DNA of 64,000 nucleotides from Bacteroidales bacterium (GTDB lineage Bacteria; Bacteroidota; Bacteroidia; Bacteroidales; F082): NCBI GenBank assembly GCA_024709145.1, contig JANJXG010000021.1, positions 1 to 64,000 of the forward strand, read 5' to 3'. Shown piece by piece: positions 18,373 to 27,919 of this stretch (position 1 is its first letter; each line of letters starts with the position of its first letter). The notes under the pieces were generated by a model. It saw only the letters and a program-made list of their open reading frames with translations, ran no database searches and was not told where the DNA came from. The position numbers and the translations under genes were made by a program.

Positions 18373-19773
18373 TTACTGCAAAGAACTCATACCATCCAGG
18401 CCAAATTTTTTCATTTTACGATGCAGGGTTTGCCATGAAATATTGAGAAGTTCTGCTGCTTTTGATTTATTATGACCTGATTTTTCGAGGGCATCGAGAA
18501 TTAGCTGTCTGGTATTCACTTCAATCACTTTTGACTTCTTCTGTGGGGTTGAGGTGATGTTTGTTTTGCCTTTCTGAATGAAATCGAAATGAATGATTTC
18601 CAATGCATTACCATCACACAAAATGATTGCCCGCTCGATGATATTCCTAAGCTCCCTGATATTACCAGGAAAGGGGTATTTTTCGAGAAAGCGAATGGCC
18701 TCCCTGGTTATACTGCGAATTTCACGGTTCATTTTTGTAGCAAAATGCGTTATAAAATGTCTGGTCAGCGGCTCAATATCTTCACGTCGTTCGCGGAGGG
18801 GCGGTAGGTTAATAATAAAGGTTCCCAATCGGTGATACAGATCAGACCGGAACGACTTTTGCCCGATCATTTGCTCCAGATTCTGATTTGAGGCAGCTAT
18901 CACACGTACATCGACATCAAGAATCTGCGTGCTCCCTACGGGTCTAACTTTATGATCCTCAAGTGTCCTCAGCAACTTTGCCTGCTGACCTAATGGTAAA
19001 TCTCCGATTTCGTCCAGAAAGAGAGTCCCTTTTGTTGCAAGTTCAAAGTAACCTGGCCTGTCTTCTATAGCACCGGTAAAGGAACCTTTTTTGTGGCCAA
19101 AAAACTCACTTTCGAACAGGGAGTCGGTTATTGCTGAGCAATTGACCGAATGAAAAGGGTAATTTCTTCGGTCGCTCAACAGGTGTATACCATGGGCAAC
19201 GAGTTCCTTACCGGTGCCACTTTCGCCTGTAATTAATACATTGGTTTGATCAGAGGCAGCAACTTTTTGCATGAGTGCCATCACCTTTAAAATAGCGGGA
19301 CTTTTGCCTATCATTGTCGAACCGATATCATCATACAGCTTGTTGGTGAGCACATGCACGGTATGCTCTGATTGCTGAAGTCGTTTAATGAGACTGATAT
19401 ATTTACTTGTACGCTCAATGGCATATTGAACATCTGGCATGCGAAATGGTTTCTGGAAGTAATCAACAGCACCGTAGCGCAGCGCCTCGATAACACTTTG
19501 CATATCTCCATGTCCGGAAATCATTATCACCTCCAGGTCAGGTCGAGTCAATTTGATACGCTTAAGCAGCTCGAGACCGCTCATTCCAGGCAAGCGTATG
19601 TCTACAATGGCAATGTCGATTTTTTGTTGTTCGAAAATCAGGAATGCCTCATCCGGAGTAGCTGCCGGATAAATTTTGTGGTCTCTTTTGATGAGAAATT
19701 CACCCAATTCATCCCTGAGACGCTTTTCGTCATCCAGTACCAAGATGTTTAATTTGCCAGAGTTTTGAGTCAT
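18373..19773 (-). CDS. Sigma-54-dependent response regulator, NtrC type
   Basis: 466 residues: receiver domain (1-125) with D14/D15 and phosphoacceptor D58 in IVDIRLPGMSG; AAA+ domain (~150-390) with Walker A GESGTGKE and the sigma-54 contact loop written GSFTGA instead of the usual GAFTGA; and a Fis-type helix-turn-helix at the C-terminus (HNKSKAAELLNISWQTLHRKMKKFG). It activates sigma-54 promoters when phosphorylated. Its start overlaps the stop of the upstream histidine kinase by 4 bases, so that kinase is the likely partner. Target genes cannot be read here. Confidence 0.93.
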   Translation of the reverse strand: MTQNSGKLNILVLDDEKRLRDELGEFLIKRDHKIYPAATPDEAFLIFEQQKIDIAIVDIRLPGMSGLELLKRIKLTRPDLEVIMISGHGDMQSVIEALRYGAVDYFQKPFRMPDVQYAIERTSKYISLIKRLQQSEHTVHVLTNKLYDDIGSTMIGKSPAILKVMALMQKVAASDQTNVLITGESGTGKELVAHGIHLLSDRRNYPFHSVNCSAITDSLFESEFFGHKKGSFTGAIEDRPGYFELATKGTLFLDEIGDLPLGQQAKLLRTLEDHKVRPVGSTQILDVDVRVIAASNQNLEQMIGQKSFRSDLYHRLGTFIINLPPLRERREDIEPLTRHFITHFATKMNREIRSITREAIRFLEKYPFPGNIRELRNIIERAIILCDGNALEIIHFDFIQKGKTNITSTPQKKSKVIEVNTRQLILDALEKSGHNKSKAAELLNISWQTLHRKMKKFGLDGMSSLQ

Positions 19774-21992
19774 TGATATGCTGGTAGTTTGATAATTACA
19801 GTAGTCTTATGATTCTGTTGGCTTTCGATTTCTATGCTGCCCTTCATGTCGCGAATGATACCATAAGAAATGGATAGACCAAGTCCGGTACCTTCCTGGG
19901 CGTTTTTTGTGGTGAAAAACGGATCGAACACATTGCCGAGTATATGTTCAGGTATGCCGATTCCATTGTCTTCAATGCGGATCTTATGGGTGTTTTTGTC
20001 TGTTGATGTTTCAAGAAGGATTATTTTAACATAACCAGGAATTGCATCATGCTGACGTTTCTCAACAGCATGACGGGCGTTGCTTAACACATTGAGAATG
20101 ACTTGTTCCAGCCGGTTTGGGTTGCCAAAAGTGAGAAACGGACCGTTTTTCAAGCTCACTTTTAAATCAATTTGATTGTTGATAAACAGCCTGTTAACCA
20201 TCAAAAGGCTGTTATTGACGGTTTCGGCAATGTCGAATACCTGCTGATCTTCGTTTTGCTGATCTCGGGAGAAAACCCTGACATGGTCGATGATTTTTCG
20301 GATTCGATCGATATCACTGAACATGAGTTCAATTTTCCCCGCCAGATAGTTTGGTTCCAGTTTTTCGGCATACATTTCATCGAGTATGTTATCCAGGCTC
20401 ATCGAAAGGCTCCCGAGGGGCTGGTTGATCTCATGAGCCATACCGGCAGAGAGTTCCCCAAGCGATTCAAGTTTTGATTTATGAAGAAAAAGCTCTTGCT
20501 GTCTTTCACGATGTTTAAGTTCTTCATTTACACGAGCTTCCAGATTAATATTCAACTCCCTGAGTTCACTTTCAAAACTTTTACGTGCTTGAATATCGGT
20601 TAGGAATGAGAGTAAGCCATTTCTACCTTCCCACAAAATCGGGTTTGACTTGATTTCAACCCATAAGTTTTCACCTTTGGCGGTGATAATCTGTATGTCA
20701 TAAGATTGAATATAAGATTCACCATTAATTCTTCGCTGATAATTTTCATTAACAAATTCACGGTGGGCAGGATGCACAAGGTCGATAAAAGATTTGCCTT
20801 TGAGCTGCCTGGGATAATAGCCTGTTAATTCGTAAAATCTGGGGTTGATCAACTGAATTTTGGCATCGATCGTGAGGAAAATGGCGTCGTTGGCATTTTC
20901 GAAGATGGTTCTGTATTTTTCTTCACTCTGCCTGAGCATGATTTCAACTGATTCTCTTTCAGCTATTTCCAATTGCAAATTCAGGGTTCGCTGTTCAACC
21001 CGATCCTCAAGTTCAGCATTCAGGTGCTGGAGCTCGTTTTCGATTGATGTACGATGTATGGCTGCTCCCAGAAGATTGGCTGCTGTTGTAAGGGAGTTTA
21101 TTTCAGAAGCTGACCAAATGCGTTCAGTCACGCAATCATCGAATCCAATAAAACCAAACCATTCATTCTGGACAAATACCGGAATTGCAACGAGTGAAAC
21201 AATGTTTTGAGGTTCGAGGATTTCACGTTCCGCTTCTGGAAAGTGCTTAATCAAGCCATTAATAGTTCTACCTGATCGTAGCATTTGCGCCCACCTGCTA
21301 AAAGAAGGATCATCATGCGGTACGTACATCAAACCGGTATTATCAATTTGTGGTTCAATACCTACAGAAACCCATTCATGTGTTTGTCTGGAAAAGTTTT
21401 GATCGTCTTGCCGAAAGTTCTCGAAAAAATAAACCCTGCTGACTTTTGTGGCATGACCAAGGCAGGCAAGGCTGAAATCGAATGATTTTTTGTTAAAGCC
21501 ATGTTTAAGCAGATGTTCGGCCGTTTCACTAACAGCTTGTAAAATTTGTTCGTTGTGCTTGAGCTCAAGCTCTGCCTTGATTCGTTTTTGCTCTTCTTCG
21601 ATGAGTTTATTTTCGTAAGCGATCTCCCTGGCCTGTTCAACGATTGCTTGTAAAATCTGTTGATTGTCAACAGGTTTGATGAGAAAATTCTTAATTCCGA
21701 TTTCAATTGCCCGAATCAGGTAACTGGCTTCACTGAATGCCGAAAGGATGACGATGCGAGCATTTGGATTGACTTTACGGATCATCACAGACATATCCAG
21801 ACCACTCATCAGCGGCATTTTAATGTCCGTTATTACCAGATCAGGCTGTCGTTGCCGAAAAATTTCGAGACCTTGTTGTCCGTTTTCTGCCAAATAAACC
21901 TGATCAACCCATTCGCTGAATACCTTGCTGTACACAGTCCGGATGATTTTTTCATCATCGACGAACAATACAGAAATTTTTAATTTTTCCAT
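19770..21992 (-). CDS. Receiver-GAF-PAS sensor histidine kinase
   Basis: 740 residues with no membrane segment, so cytoplasmic. In order: N-terminal receiver (1-125, D56 in ITDIKMP), short coiled coil, GAF-like domain (~160-310), coiled coil, PAS domain (~350-470, YRTIFENANDAIF), coiled coil, dimerisation domain with H520 in MAHEINQPLGSL, and HATPase with NVLSNARHAV, DNGIGIP and GTGLGL. Kinases of this shape commonly pair with NtrC-type regulators, which fits the overlapping downstream gene. The N-terminal receiver suggests it takes input from another kinase. The upstream gene, 6 bases away, is a DUF218/DUF1684 fusion. Confidence 0.92.
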   Translation of the reverse strand: MEKLKISVLFVDDEKIIRTVYSKVFSEWVDQVYLAENGQQGLEIFRQRQPDLVITDIKMPLMSGLDMSVMIRKVNPNARIVILSAFSEASYLIRAIEIGIKNFLIKPVDNQQILQAIVEQAREIAYENKLIEEEQKRIKAELELKHNEQILQAVSETAEHLLKHGFNKKSFDFSLACLGHATKVSRVYFFENFRQDDQNFSRQTHEWVSVGIEPQIDNTGLMYVPHDDPSFSRWAQMLRSGRTINGLIKHFPEAEREILEPQNIVSLVAIPVFVQNEWFGFIGFDDCVTERIWSASEINSLTTAANLLGAAIHRTSIENELQHLNAELEDRVEQRTLNLQLEIAERESVEIMLRQSEEKYRTIFENANDAIFLTIDAKIQLINPRFYELTGYYPRQLKGKSFIDLVHPAHREFVNENYQRRINGESYIQSYDIQIITAKGENLWVEIKSNPILWEGRNGLLSFLTDIQARKSFESELRELNINLEARVNEELKHRERQQELFLHKSKLESLGELSAGMAHEINQPLGSLSMSLDNILDEMYAEKLEPNYLAGKIELMFSDIDRIRKIIDHVRVFSRDQQNEDQQVFDIAETVNNSLLMVNRLFINNQIDLKVSLKNGPFLTFGNPNRLEQVILNVLSNARHAVEKRQHDAIPGYVKIILLETSTDKNTHKIRIEDNGIGIPEHILGNVFDPFFTTKNAQEGTGLGLSISYGIIRDMKGSIEIESQQNHKTTVIIKLPAYQ

Positions 21993-21998
21993 TTTAAT

Positions 21999-23222
21999 CT
22001 AATGCGTTGATTTATAATTCATTACACCAGCTTTGATGGAGGTTTTCAAATGATTCTCAAATGGAGGCAAGGGGCAAGACCATCTTTCGTGGTAAGCGCA
22101 ATAGGGGTTATAGCATTTGTTAAAATCGATGAAAATACTGTCTGACTGAGGAATCTGAATGTCTAAATACCTGCCTCCACCATAGGTTTCATGGGTATTG
22201 GTCAGATCTTTAAAGGGCAAAAACAATTGATTGTAATCAGGATACTTCTTCTTATAATCAAGATTTTGATAGGCAAATAGCCGGAATGAGCTGTCACCAA
22301 TTGAAAAAGTTAATTGAGCATATTTTCGGTAAAGCGGCATTCTGTCGGTTGTAGTAGGCATCGGAAAGGGAGCCTCCGTGGTATCGATGATTACTTTGGC
22401 TTTTATTTTCCAGGTTTTATCAACAGCGAAATATTTCAATCCTCTGAAATAAGGCAAATCAGATTTACCAAGAGGACTAGTCAGACTGTCGGCAAATTCA
22501 CGGTCAGTTTTAAACCTTTCACTGATAATGCTGTCGATATAATGTCCCTCAAGGATGTTAGTTTTTGTTTGTTCTTCGTCAGGTTTAAATAGTAAATAGC
22601 TATAGACGAAGCTTATAAATTCGCCAGATACAGTGCGAAAACCCCTGCTTGATGCCCACCAATTTTCAGGATCGAAAGATGGGTCGGTATCCGTAATCAG
22701 TCCGATTCGGGCATTGGGGAATGCTTTGGTAAACATCAGGTACGATCGCCTGGCGTGTGCACCCATGGAATAAAGATCGAATGTGTCGGATGGGATACCC
22801 CAGACTGGAAACTGCATTTTCAACGAAATAGCTGTTCCGTAGGTTCTGTCGCGGTATATAGTCGAAGGGATGATTGCCCGGTAAATGGTATCGCGGAAAA
22901 ACATCTGCTTCATCGAGCCAGCAGATGCATCAGCCATATTGGAGAAAGGGGAGGAGTAGGTCCATTGTGTGATGGGAACTCCTGTAATAATCATGTACTG
23001 GTAATTGTTATTCTCAAAAAAATCAAGGGCATTTTTAAGTCCGGTTTCAGGAATCCAACCTTCTATAACGAGGGTTTTCGAAGCTGGCTTGATTTGTGGT
23101 GAAAGAAAAGAATAGGTTGCCCTGACGAAAAGTATGACGAGCACAATGAAGATTAAGAACACCGGGACTATGGTGTAAATAGTTGGAATATAGATGGTTC
23201 TCTTCTTGAAAAACAAGCCCAT
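21999..23222 (-). CDS. Membrane protein fusing a DUF218/YdcF-like and a DUF1684 domain
   Basis: 407 residues. One N-terminal membrane helix (~12-35) is followed by a YdcF/DUF218-like region (~45-215: KTLVIEGWIPETGLKNAL, MGAHARRSYLMF). A linker leads to a C-terminal DUF1684-type domain (~260-400) with ETYGGGRYLDI, DFNKCYNPYCAYHERWSCPLPP and IKAGVMNY, all hallmarks of that family. DUF218 proteins are envelope-associated; DUF1684 has no established function known to me. The protein is probably anchored in the inner membrane facing the periplasm. It leads a three-gene unit with a histidine kinase and an NtrC-type regulator, so it may sense or report an envelope state. I do not know a function. 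Confidence 0.75.
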   Translation of the reverse strand: MGLFFKKRTIYIPTIYTIVPVFLIFIVLVILFVRATYSFLSPQIKPASKTLVIEGWIPETGLKNALDFFENNNYQYMIITGVPITQWTYSSPFSNMADASAGSMKQMFFRDTIYRAIIPSTIYRDRTYGTAISLKMQFPVWGIPSDTFDLYSMGAHARRSYLMFTKAFPNARIGLITDTDPSFDPENWWASSRGFRTVSGEFISFVYSYLLFKPDEEQTKTNILEGHYIDSIISERFKTDREFADSLTSPLGKSDLPYFRGLKYFAVDKTWKIKAKVIIDTTEAPFPMPTTTDRMPLYRKYAQLTFSIGDSSFRLFAYQNLDYKKKYPDYNQLFLPFKDLTNTHETYGGGRYLDIQIPQSDSIFIDFNKCYNPYCAYHERWSCPLPPFENHLKTSIKAGVMNYKSTH

Positions 23223-23253
23223 TCTTCGATCAGTTTTATTGGCACAAGTTAGC

Positions 23254-23261
23254 TATTTTTG
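23254..23261 (+). promoter_or_regulatory. -7 promoter element of pdxH
   Basis: TATTTTTG followed by CAGCA matches TAnnTTTG. It lies 18 bases before the ATG at 23280 and overlaps an upstream in-frame TTG. Confidence 0.55.
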
Positions 23262-23279
23262 CAGCACGAATCACATTAC

Positions 23280-23909
23280 ATGAAATTACACGATTTGAGA
23301 AAACAATATAAGCTTCACACCCTCGATGAAGCCAGCACACCAGCAGATCCACTTGAATTGTTTACACTGTGGTTCAAACAAGCCTTATCTGTGCACCCCT
23401 ATGAAGCCAATGCTTTTACCTTGTCAACGGTTCAGGACAACCGCCCTTCAGCCAGAGTGGTGCTACTGAAGGAGTTTAGCAGCCAGGGCTTTGTTTTTTT
23501 TACCAATTATAAAAGTAGAAAAGCCCGGGCGCTCGAGGTGAATGCTTATGCAGCCATGAATTTTTATTGGCCTGACATGGAGCGACAAATTCGTATCGAA
23601 GGACGTGTGGAACGCACCACGAAAGAAGTATCAGCTGCTTATTTTTTTCAACGACCTCTCGAAAGCAGAATCAACGCCGTAATCTCGCCCCAGAGCACAA
23701 AAATTTCTTCAAAGGATCAGCTTATCCGGCAACACAATCAAATGCTTAAGCAACAAACTGAACCAGATTTACCCGGGTATTGGGGAGGATACGTTGTTGT
23801 TGCAGATTATTATGAATTTTGGCAAGGCGGACCTAACCGATTGCATGACAGAATCATTTACGAAAAATGCGATACGGAAAACTGGCTAAAAAGTCGTCTT
23901 GCTCCCTGA
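23280..23909 (+). CDS. pdxH: Pyridoxamine 5'-phosphate oxidase
   Basis: 209-residue FMN enzyme that oxidises pyridoxamine or pyridoxine phosphate to pyridoxal phosphate. Motifs are RPSARVVLLKEF, FVFFTNYKSRKA, MNFYWPDMERQIRIEGRVE and the C-terminal FWQGGPNRLHDR ending in the family-typical RLAP. Start ATG 23280 (MKLHDLRKQY) matches the usual N-terminus and lies just after a -7 box. Its product is the cofactor of SerC encoded elsewhere in the window. It is divergent from the DUF218/DUF1684 gene. Confidence 0.96.
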   Translation: MKLHDLRKQYKLHTLDEASTPADPLELFTLWFKQALSVHPYEANAFTLSTVQDNRPSARVVLLKEFSSQGFVFFTNYKSRKARALEVNAYAAMNFYWPDMERQIRIEGRVERTTKEVSAAYFFQRPLESRINAVISPQSTKISSKDQLIRQHNQMLKQQTEPDLPGYWGGYVVVADYYEFWQGGPNRLHDRIIYEKCDTENWLKSRLAP

Positions 23910-23916
23910 GTAAAAC

Positions 23917-24180
23917 TTAGCTTAAGGGTAGTGACTTTGGAAAAAATTGCTGTTCTGTCGCCAAAATTCCTTCTTCCATCTGTTTGGCAATCTGATTTAT
24001 TTCGTCCACCAGACGGTCAATAGCATCCAGAGTGAATCCTTTTTCGATGGCTGCCTCCTCAAGGGTGCCCCAAATGGGTTCACCACAGGCAATACAACGG
24101 ATTCCTTTTTCCATGAGGAATTTGACAGCAAATGGAAACTTTCTTATAAGCTCTTCAATTTCAATAGTTTTTGTAATCAT
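23917..24180 (-). CDS. DUF1858 domain protein
   Basis: 87 residues beginning MITKTIEIEELIRKFP. The DUF1858 core includes the CxxC pair in GIRCIACGEPIWGTLEEAA, a motif common in small anaerobe proteins associated with redox or hybrid-cluster functions. Function unknown. It ends the leftward polysaccharide operon by position, 13 bases after a receiver gene, and converges on pdxH. A longer frame extends upstream but overlaps the receiver gene, so I use the internal ATG at 24180. Confidence 0.8.
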   Translation of the reverse strand: MITKTIEIEELIRKFPFAVKFLMEKGIRCIACGEPIWGTLEEAAIEKGFTLDAIDRLVDEINQIAKQMEEGILATEQQFFPKSLPLS

Positions 24181-24193
24181 TACAGATGGAAAC

Positions 24194-24583
24194 CTAAATA
24201 TACTGATTGATTTTTTGTTCGAGCTCAAAAGGCTTGTAGGGCTTTGCAAGGAAGTCGTCCATACCCGCCTCCATGCAATTACGTTTATCTTGTTCCATAG
24301 CAAAGGCAGTAACTGCAATGATTGGGATATGAGCGCCTTTACCTTCTTCAGCTTCAAGTTTACGAATGGCTAAAGTCGCTTCTATGCCATTCATTTCAGG
24401 CATTTGGATGTCCATCAGTATTAAGTCGTAAGATTTGTTTTGATAAAAATCGACGCCAATCCTTCCATTAGGTGCTATGTCGAGTAGATGTCCAAGCTTG
24501 CGAACGACTGCAATAGCAAATTTCTGGTTTAACTCATTGTCCTCTACCAGCAATATACGAACAGATTGTTTCTCCTCCGACAT
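24194..24583 (-). CDS. Single-domain response regulator
   Basis: 129 residues consisting only of a receiver domain: LLVEDNELNQ with the acidic pair, phosphoacceptor D58 in LMDIQMPEMNG, and the conserved Lys in FLAKPYKP. There is no output domain, so it acts by protein contact or as a phosphorelay intermediate. It resembles receivers of hybrid kinases. It lies 87 bases after the large hybrid kinase, the probable phosphodonor, at the far end of the polysaccharide operon. Confidence 0.9.
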   Translation of the reverse strand: MSEEKQSVRILLVEDNELNQKFAIAVVRKLGHLLDIAPNGRIGVDFYQNKSYDLILMDIQMPEMNGIEATLAIRKLEAEEGKGAHIPIIAVTAFAMEQDKRNCMEAGMDDFLAKPYKPFELEQKINQYI

Positions 24584-24670
24584 AGTATCTTTAGTTTAGA
24601 TTGTCAGCATTTTGATGCTTGCATTAGCCGACAAATTTACAATAAATTGATTCCAATAACAAAAACAAAT

Positions 24671-27076
24671 TTAGACCATCATCTGAATGATATGCTGATA
24701 CAATACACTCTTTTGTACAGGCTTGGCCATGTAGGCATTAAAGCCGCTTTCGAGAATGCCATCCTGATCACCAAACATGGCATAGGCAGTTTGAGCAATT
24801 GCAGGCACCGATTGATAGTGAGTATATTTATTTCTGATTTCTTTCAAGAGCTCCATACCGTTCCATGGTGCAGGCAGGTTGATGTCGAAAATTAAAAGAT
24901 GATAGGGCTCATTTAATTCATTTTGAATCATTTGCAGAGCCATTTCGCCGTCAGCTGCCCCATTGATTGTTGCAAATTTTTCGAGGAATCTGAGTATGAT
25001 TTTACGGCTTGCAGCGTCATCTTCGACCACGAGCACTTTTTTACCCATTAAAAGATTACTTACCTGGGCAGCCAATTCAGCAACATCAGTCATGGCCTTA
25101 TTGGTAATTATTTGCTGGGTTTTTGACTCAGGTAATGTAATGGTGACAGTTGTTCCAATGGCTTTCCGCGAGTTTAGCAAAAATATTCCGCCCATTCTTT
25201 CGATCAGTTGCCGGGAAAGTGGAATTCCGAGTGCCGCTCCTTGATATTGCCGGGAATAACCATGACTTTCGTGCCGGTACGCCTCAAAAAGATCTGGAAT
25301 GTATTGTTCATCGATCCCGATCCCGGTGTCGCGAATCGCAATTTTGACCATACCATTTTTCAAATCTTTTTCAACATTGATGCGAATAAACCCTTTTTCG
25401 GTGTATTTTATGGCATTATCAATGATTTCATGTAATACGCGTGCAAGCATCTCTGTATCAGCCATAACCTGAATTGGAGCCACTTCATGAACAATTTTGA
25501 GCCCTTTTTCCGAAGCTGCTGATTTATAAAACTGAACAACTGATTGTATAATAGCTGTCAGATCACAACTAACCATTTTAAATTCAATGTCATTTGCTTC
25601 AAGCCGACTTATGTCGATGATATTGTTCAAAAGGTGTAACAACTTTTCCCCACTTCGCTGAATAGAGTTGGCATAGTCAAACAAGTCAGGCTGATCAAGC
25701 ATGGCCAGTTCGTTTTCGAGGAGGTTTGAAAATCCGATGATGCCATTTAATGGCGTTCTGATCTCATGGCTGATGTTGGACAAGAAAGCATTCTTTTGGT
25801 AGTTTGCTTCCTCAGCCTGGTTTAGGGCTTCTTTTAATTCGTTGTCAATTCGACTTCGCTCAATCAGTTCCTTCCTTAAATTATTTTCCCTTTCCAATAC
25901 GAGTGAATCAATGTTTTCAAATGAATCCTGCATGGATTGTTTGTTTTCAGTCTGAGTGGCAGCGATGGAAGATGTTTTTTCTCTGATGACTTTGGTAAAG
26001 TGCCTGTACTTCATAAACAGCCAGATCAGAAGCAGACTTTGAAAACCAAAAAAAACAAGAATTACAACGATCCAGAATGTACCAAACACACGCACGGGTT
26101 TTTTTGGCACAATTTTCTGATAGGAATTTCCTCCATTACCGAGCTGGTATAAAATATATTCATTGATTTTTTTGTTGAAACTTTCGTGCAAATCCCATGC
26201 TTCACGAAAGTATTTCAATGAAAGGGAAGTATTCTTATCTGAATAATAATGCCCGAGGTAGGTTTTTGCCAACTCTTTGATTTTTATATTGGATACAGAA
26301 TCAAGATTTTCCTCCAGCCTTTGAATAAGCATCGGCTTTATATCCTGATTGTTAGATTCAACATCGGTCAGAATGTTTAACTTTAGTATTTCGAAAGTAT
26401 GATGATTCCTGTCTTTGAGAATCTGATCAATATCTGAGGCAAGTATTTTAATAGCAACATCGGGCTGACCTGACAAAATGAGAAAACGCGCTTGCTCAGT
26501 CACTCTGTCAAAATAGAGATACTTTGGAAGTAAATGCTGATCTTCATGCAAAGTAACCGAACTAAAAAGCATTGCCTTTTCAACTTGTCTGGTGTCATTA
26601 GCCAACCTGATTAACTCTGTTATAATGCTAAAAATAAGATTTTTATCTTGATTAATTGTTTGGTTTAGGGTGGTAGATTTTAATCGCTCGAAGGCCTCGT
26701 CACTTTTCCCGGTCCGGGAAGAAACATAGGTGAGTAGCTTCAAAATATTGGTGCTGTTTAAACCTTGGCCATCAATATTTTGTATCGACTCCAACTTTTG
26801 CTGCAATGGTAGCTGCGCCTTTTCGAGGTATTCCGTGAATAGAAGTCCCAAAGGCAGACCCAGGTCATTTTCCAGAGAAGCAAGCTCATCAAAAGACTTA
26901 AGTTGAAAACCAATGATAAATTGATTGATGTAAGGATGTTGATAAAAATTCAGCGACTGCAAAAAAGCTGCTTTTGAATAGAAACCAGTACTGTCAATAG
27001 GATCATTGGTTTGGGCAGTACTGTATATTCCCAATGAAAAAAATAAAAACAAGAAGAAATATTTTAGTTTTAACAT
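24671..27076 (-). CDS. Hybrid histidine kinase with periplasmic helical sensor
   Basis: 801 residues. Signal peptide (1-21, ending STAQ); a helical, probably tetratricopeptide-like region (~25-325); one membrane helix (~330-352, VVILVFFGFQSLLLIWLF); coiled coil; dimerisation domain with H437 in NISHEIRTPLNG; HATPase domain (IDNAIKYTEKG, DTGIGI); and a C-terminal receiver with D731 in IFDINLPAPWNG. This is the Bacteroidota type in which an extracytoplasmic TPR domain feeds a kinase. It starts 3 bases after the methyltransferase gene, so it is very probably co-transcribed with the polysaccharide genes. The ligand is unknown. Confidence 0.9.
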   Translation of the reverse strand: MLKLKYFFLFLFFSLGIYSTAQTNDPIDSTGFYSKAAFLQSLNFYQHPYINQFIIGFQLKSFDELASLENDLGLPLGLLFTEYLEKAQLPLQQKLESIQNIDGQGLNSTNILKLLTYVSSRTGKSDEAFERLKSTTLNQTINQDKNLIFSIITELIRLANDTRQVEKAMLFSSVTLHEDQHLLPKYLYFDRVTEQARFLILSGQPDVAIKILASDIDQILKDRNHHTFEILKLNILTDVESNNQDIKPMLIQRLEENLDSVSNIKIKELAKTYLGHYYSDKNTSLSLKYFREAWDLHESFNKKINEYILYQLGNGGNSYQKIVPKKPVRVFGTFWIVVILVFFGFQSLLLIWLFMKYRHFTKVIREKTSSIAATQTENKQSMQDSFENIDSLVLERENNLRKELIERSRIDNELKEALNQAEEANYQKNAFLSNISHEIRTPLNGIIGFSNLLENELAMLDQPDLFDYANSIQRSGEKLLHLLNNIIDISRLEANDIEFKMVSCDLTAIIQSVVQFYKSAASEKGLKIVHEVAPIQVMADTEMLARVLHEIIDNAIKYTEKGFIRINVEKDLKNGMVKIAIRDTGIGIDEQYIPDLFEAYRHESHGYSRQYQGAALGIPLSRQLIERMGGIFLLNSRKAIGTTVTITLPESKTQQIITNKAMTDVAELAAQVSNLLMGKKVLVVEDDAASRKIILRFLEKFATINGAADGEMALQMIQNELNEPYHLLIFDINLPAPWNGMELLKEIRNKYTHYQSVPAIAQTAYAMFGDQDGILESGFNAYMAKPVQKSVLYQHIIQMMV

Positions 27077-27079
27077 CGG

Positions 27080-27919
27080 TTAAGCTTTTCTTGCTACAAA
27101 AATAAGCTCTTTTGAGTTTAATCCAAAGCTGGTAATCGTATCTTTATTTAAGTCTAAATCATTCACAGATAATACTTTGATATCAAATCCAACACTTCTT
27201 AGTCTACTTGGAAAATCTCTGCCATAGAGGCGAACATGATCAAATTGTCCAAAAAATTTCTCCCTGTCATCGATACTTTGGATGTTGGGATCTTCAAAGG
27301 TTTCATCGAGCTTCATTGACCAGGGTACCTGCAAAATGGCCTGACCACCTTTTACTAAAACCCTCAGAATTTCTTTCATTGCAGCCACGTCATCGGGGAT
27401 GTGTTCCAAAACATGATTGCAAATCACAAGGTTGAAGGTATCGGATTTAAAAGGAAGTTGTAAAAGGTCAATCAGATGAACATCATTTCCGTAATAAAAA
27501 CCTTCATGGTATTTAACACCCTTGATGTATTGACCATGATGCTTCATTTGATAGTTGCCAAGCCATGTTGCCAGGCTTGGTTCGGGAGCAATGTGTAGGA
27601 GTTTATCGGCAGGTAAAAAATTGTACTTCTGATTTTTAAGGGCTAATAAAACAAGCCTGTCTCTATCATTGGATGAACAACCCGGACAAATGGCATTTGG
27701 TCGTTTTCCAGCCCCGACTATTTCCATTTCAGAAATTACAGGCAAATCGAAGCCACCATCAAAAAAAAATCTATAACCATGCTCACACACAGGGCAATAG
27801 AAATTATTGCCACGGTAGCGCATTCGGCCGTACCAGAGTTTTAATCGCCTTAGCGTATAGCCAATTCTGCGGGGAATAAACTTTTTTATCTGTTGACTTA
27901 TCTTTCCCATCGACATCAA
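27080..27919 (-). CDS. Zinc-ribbon SAM-dependent methyltransferase
   Basis: 279 residues. A zinc-ribbon-like region (FYCPVCEHGYRFF ... AICPGCSSNDRDR, ~residues 41-85) precedes a class I methyltransferase domain in which LLHIAPEPSL stands for motif I and NLVICNHVLEHIPDD is the usual Methyltransf_11 segment, followed by LRVLVKGGQAILQVP. The glycine-rich motif I is atypical. Such proteins are often found in surface polysaccharide clusters and may methylate a sugar or polyprenyl-linked intermediate. The start overlaps the stop of the beta-helix gene by 4 bases. Exact substrate unknown. Confidence 0.82.
   Translation of the reverse strand: MMSMGKISQQIKKFIPRRIGYTLRRLKLWYGRMRYRGNNFYCPVCEHGYRFFFDGGFDLPVISEMEIVGAGKRPNAICPGCSSNDRDRLVLLALKNQKYNFLPADKLLHIAPEPSLATWLGNYQMKHHGQYIKGVKYHEGFYYGNDVHLIDLLQLPFKSDTFNLVICNHVLEHIPDDVAAMKEILRVLVKGGQAILQVPWSMKLDETFEDPNIQSIDDREKFFGQFDHVRLYGRDFPSRLRSVGFDIKVLSVNDLDLNKDTITSFGLNSKELIFVARKA

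Noticed and set aside
18293-18475. A 60-codon plus-strand frame after rplT
   Set aside because: It runs through the bidirectional terminator hairpin and into the 3' end of the opposing regulator gene.
24181-24357. N-terminal extension of the DUF1858 protein
   Set aside because: It overlaps the receiver gene in another frame and lacks family similarity; the domain starts right after the ATG at 24180.
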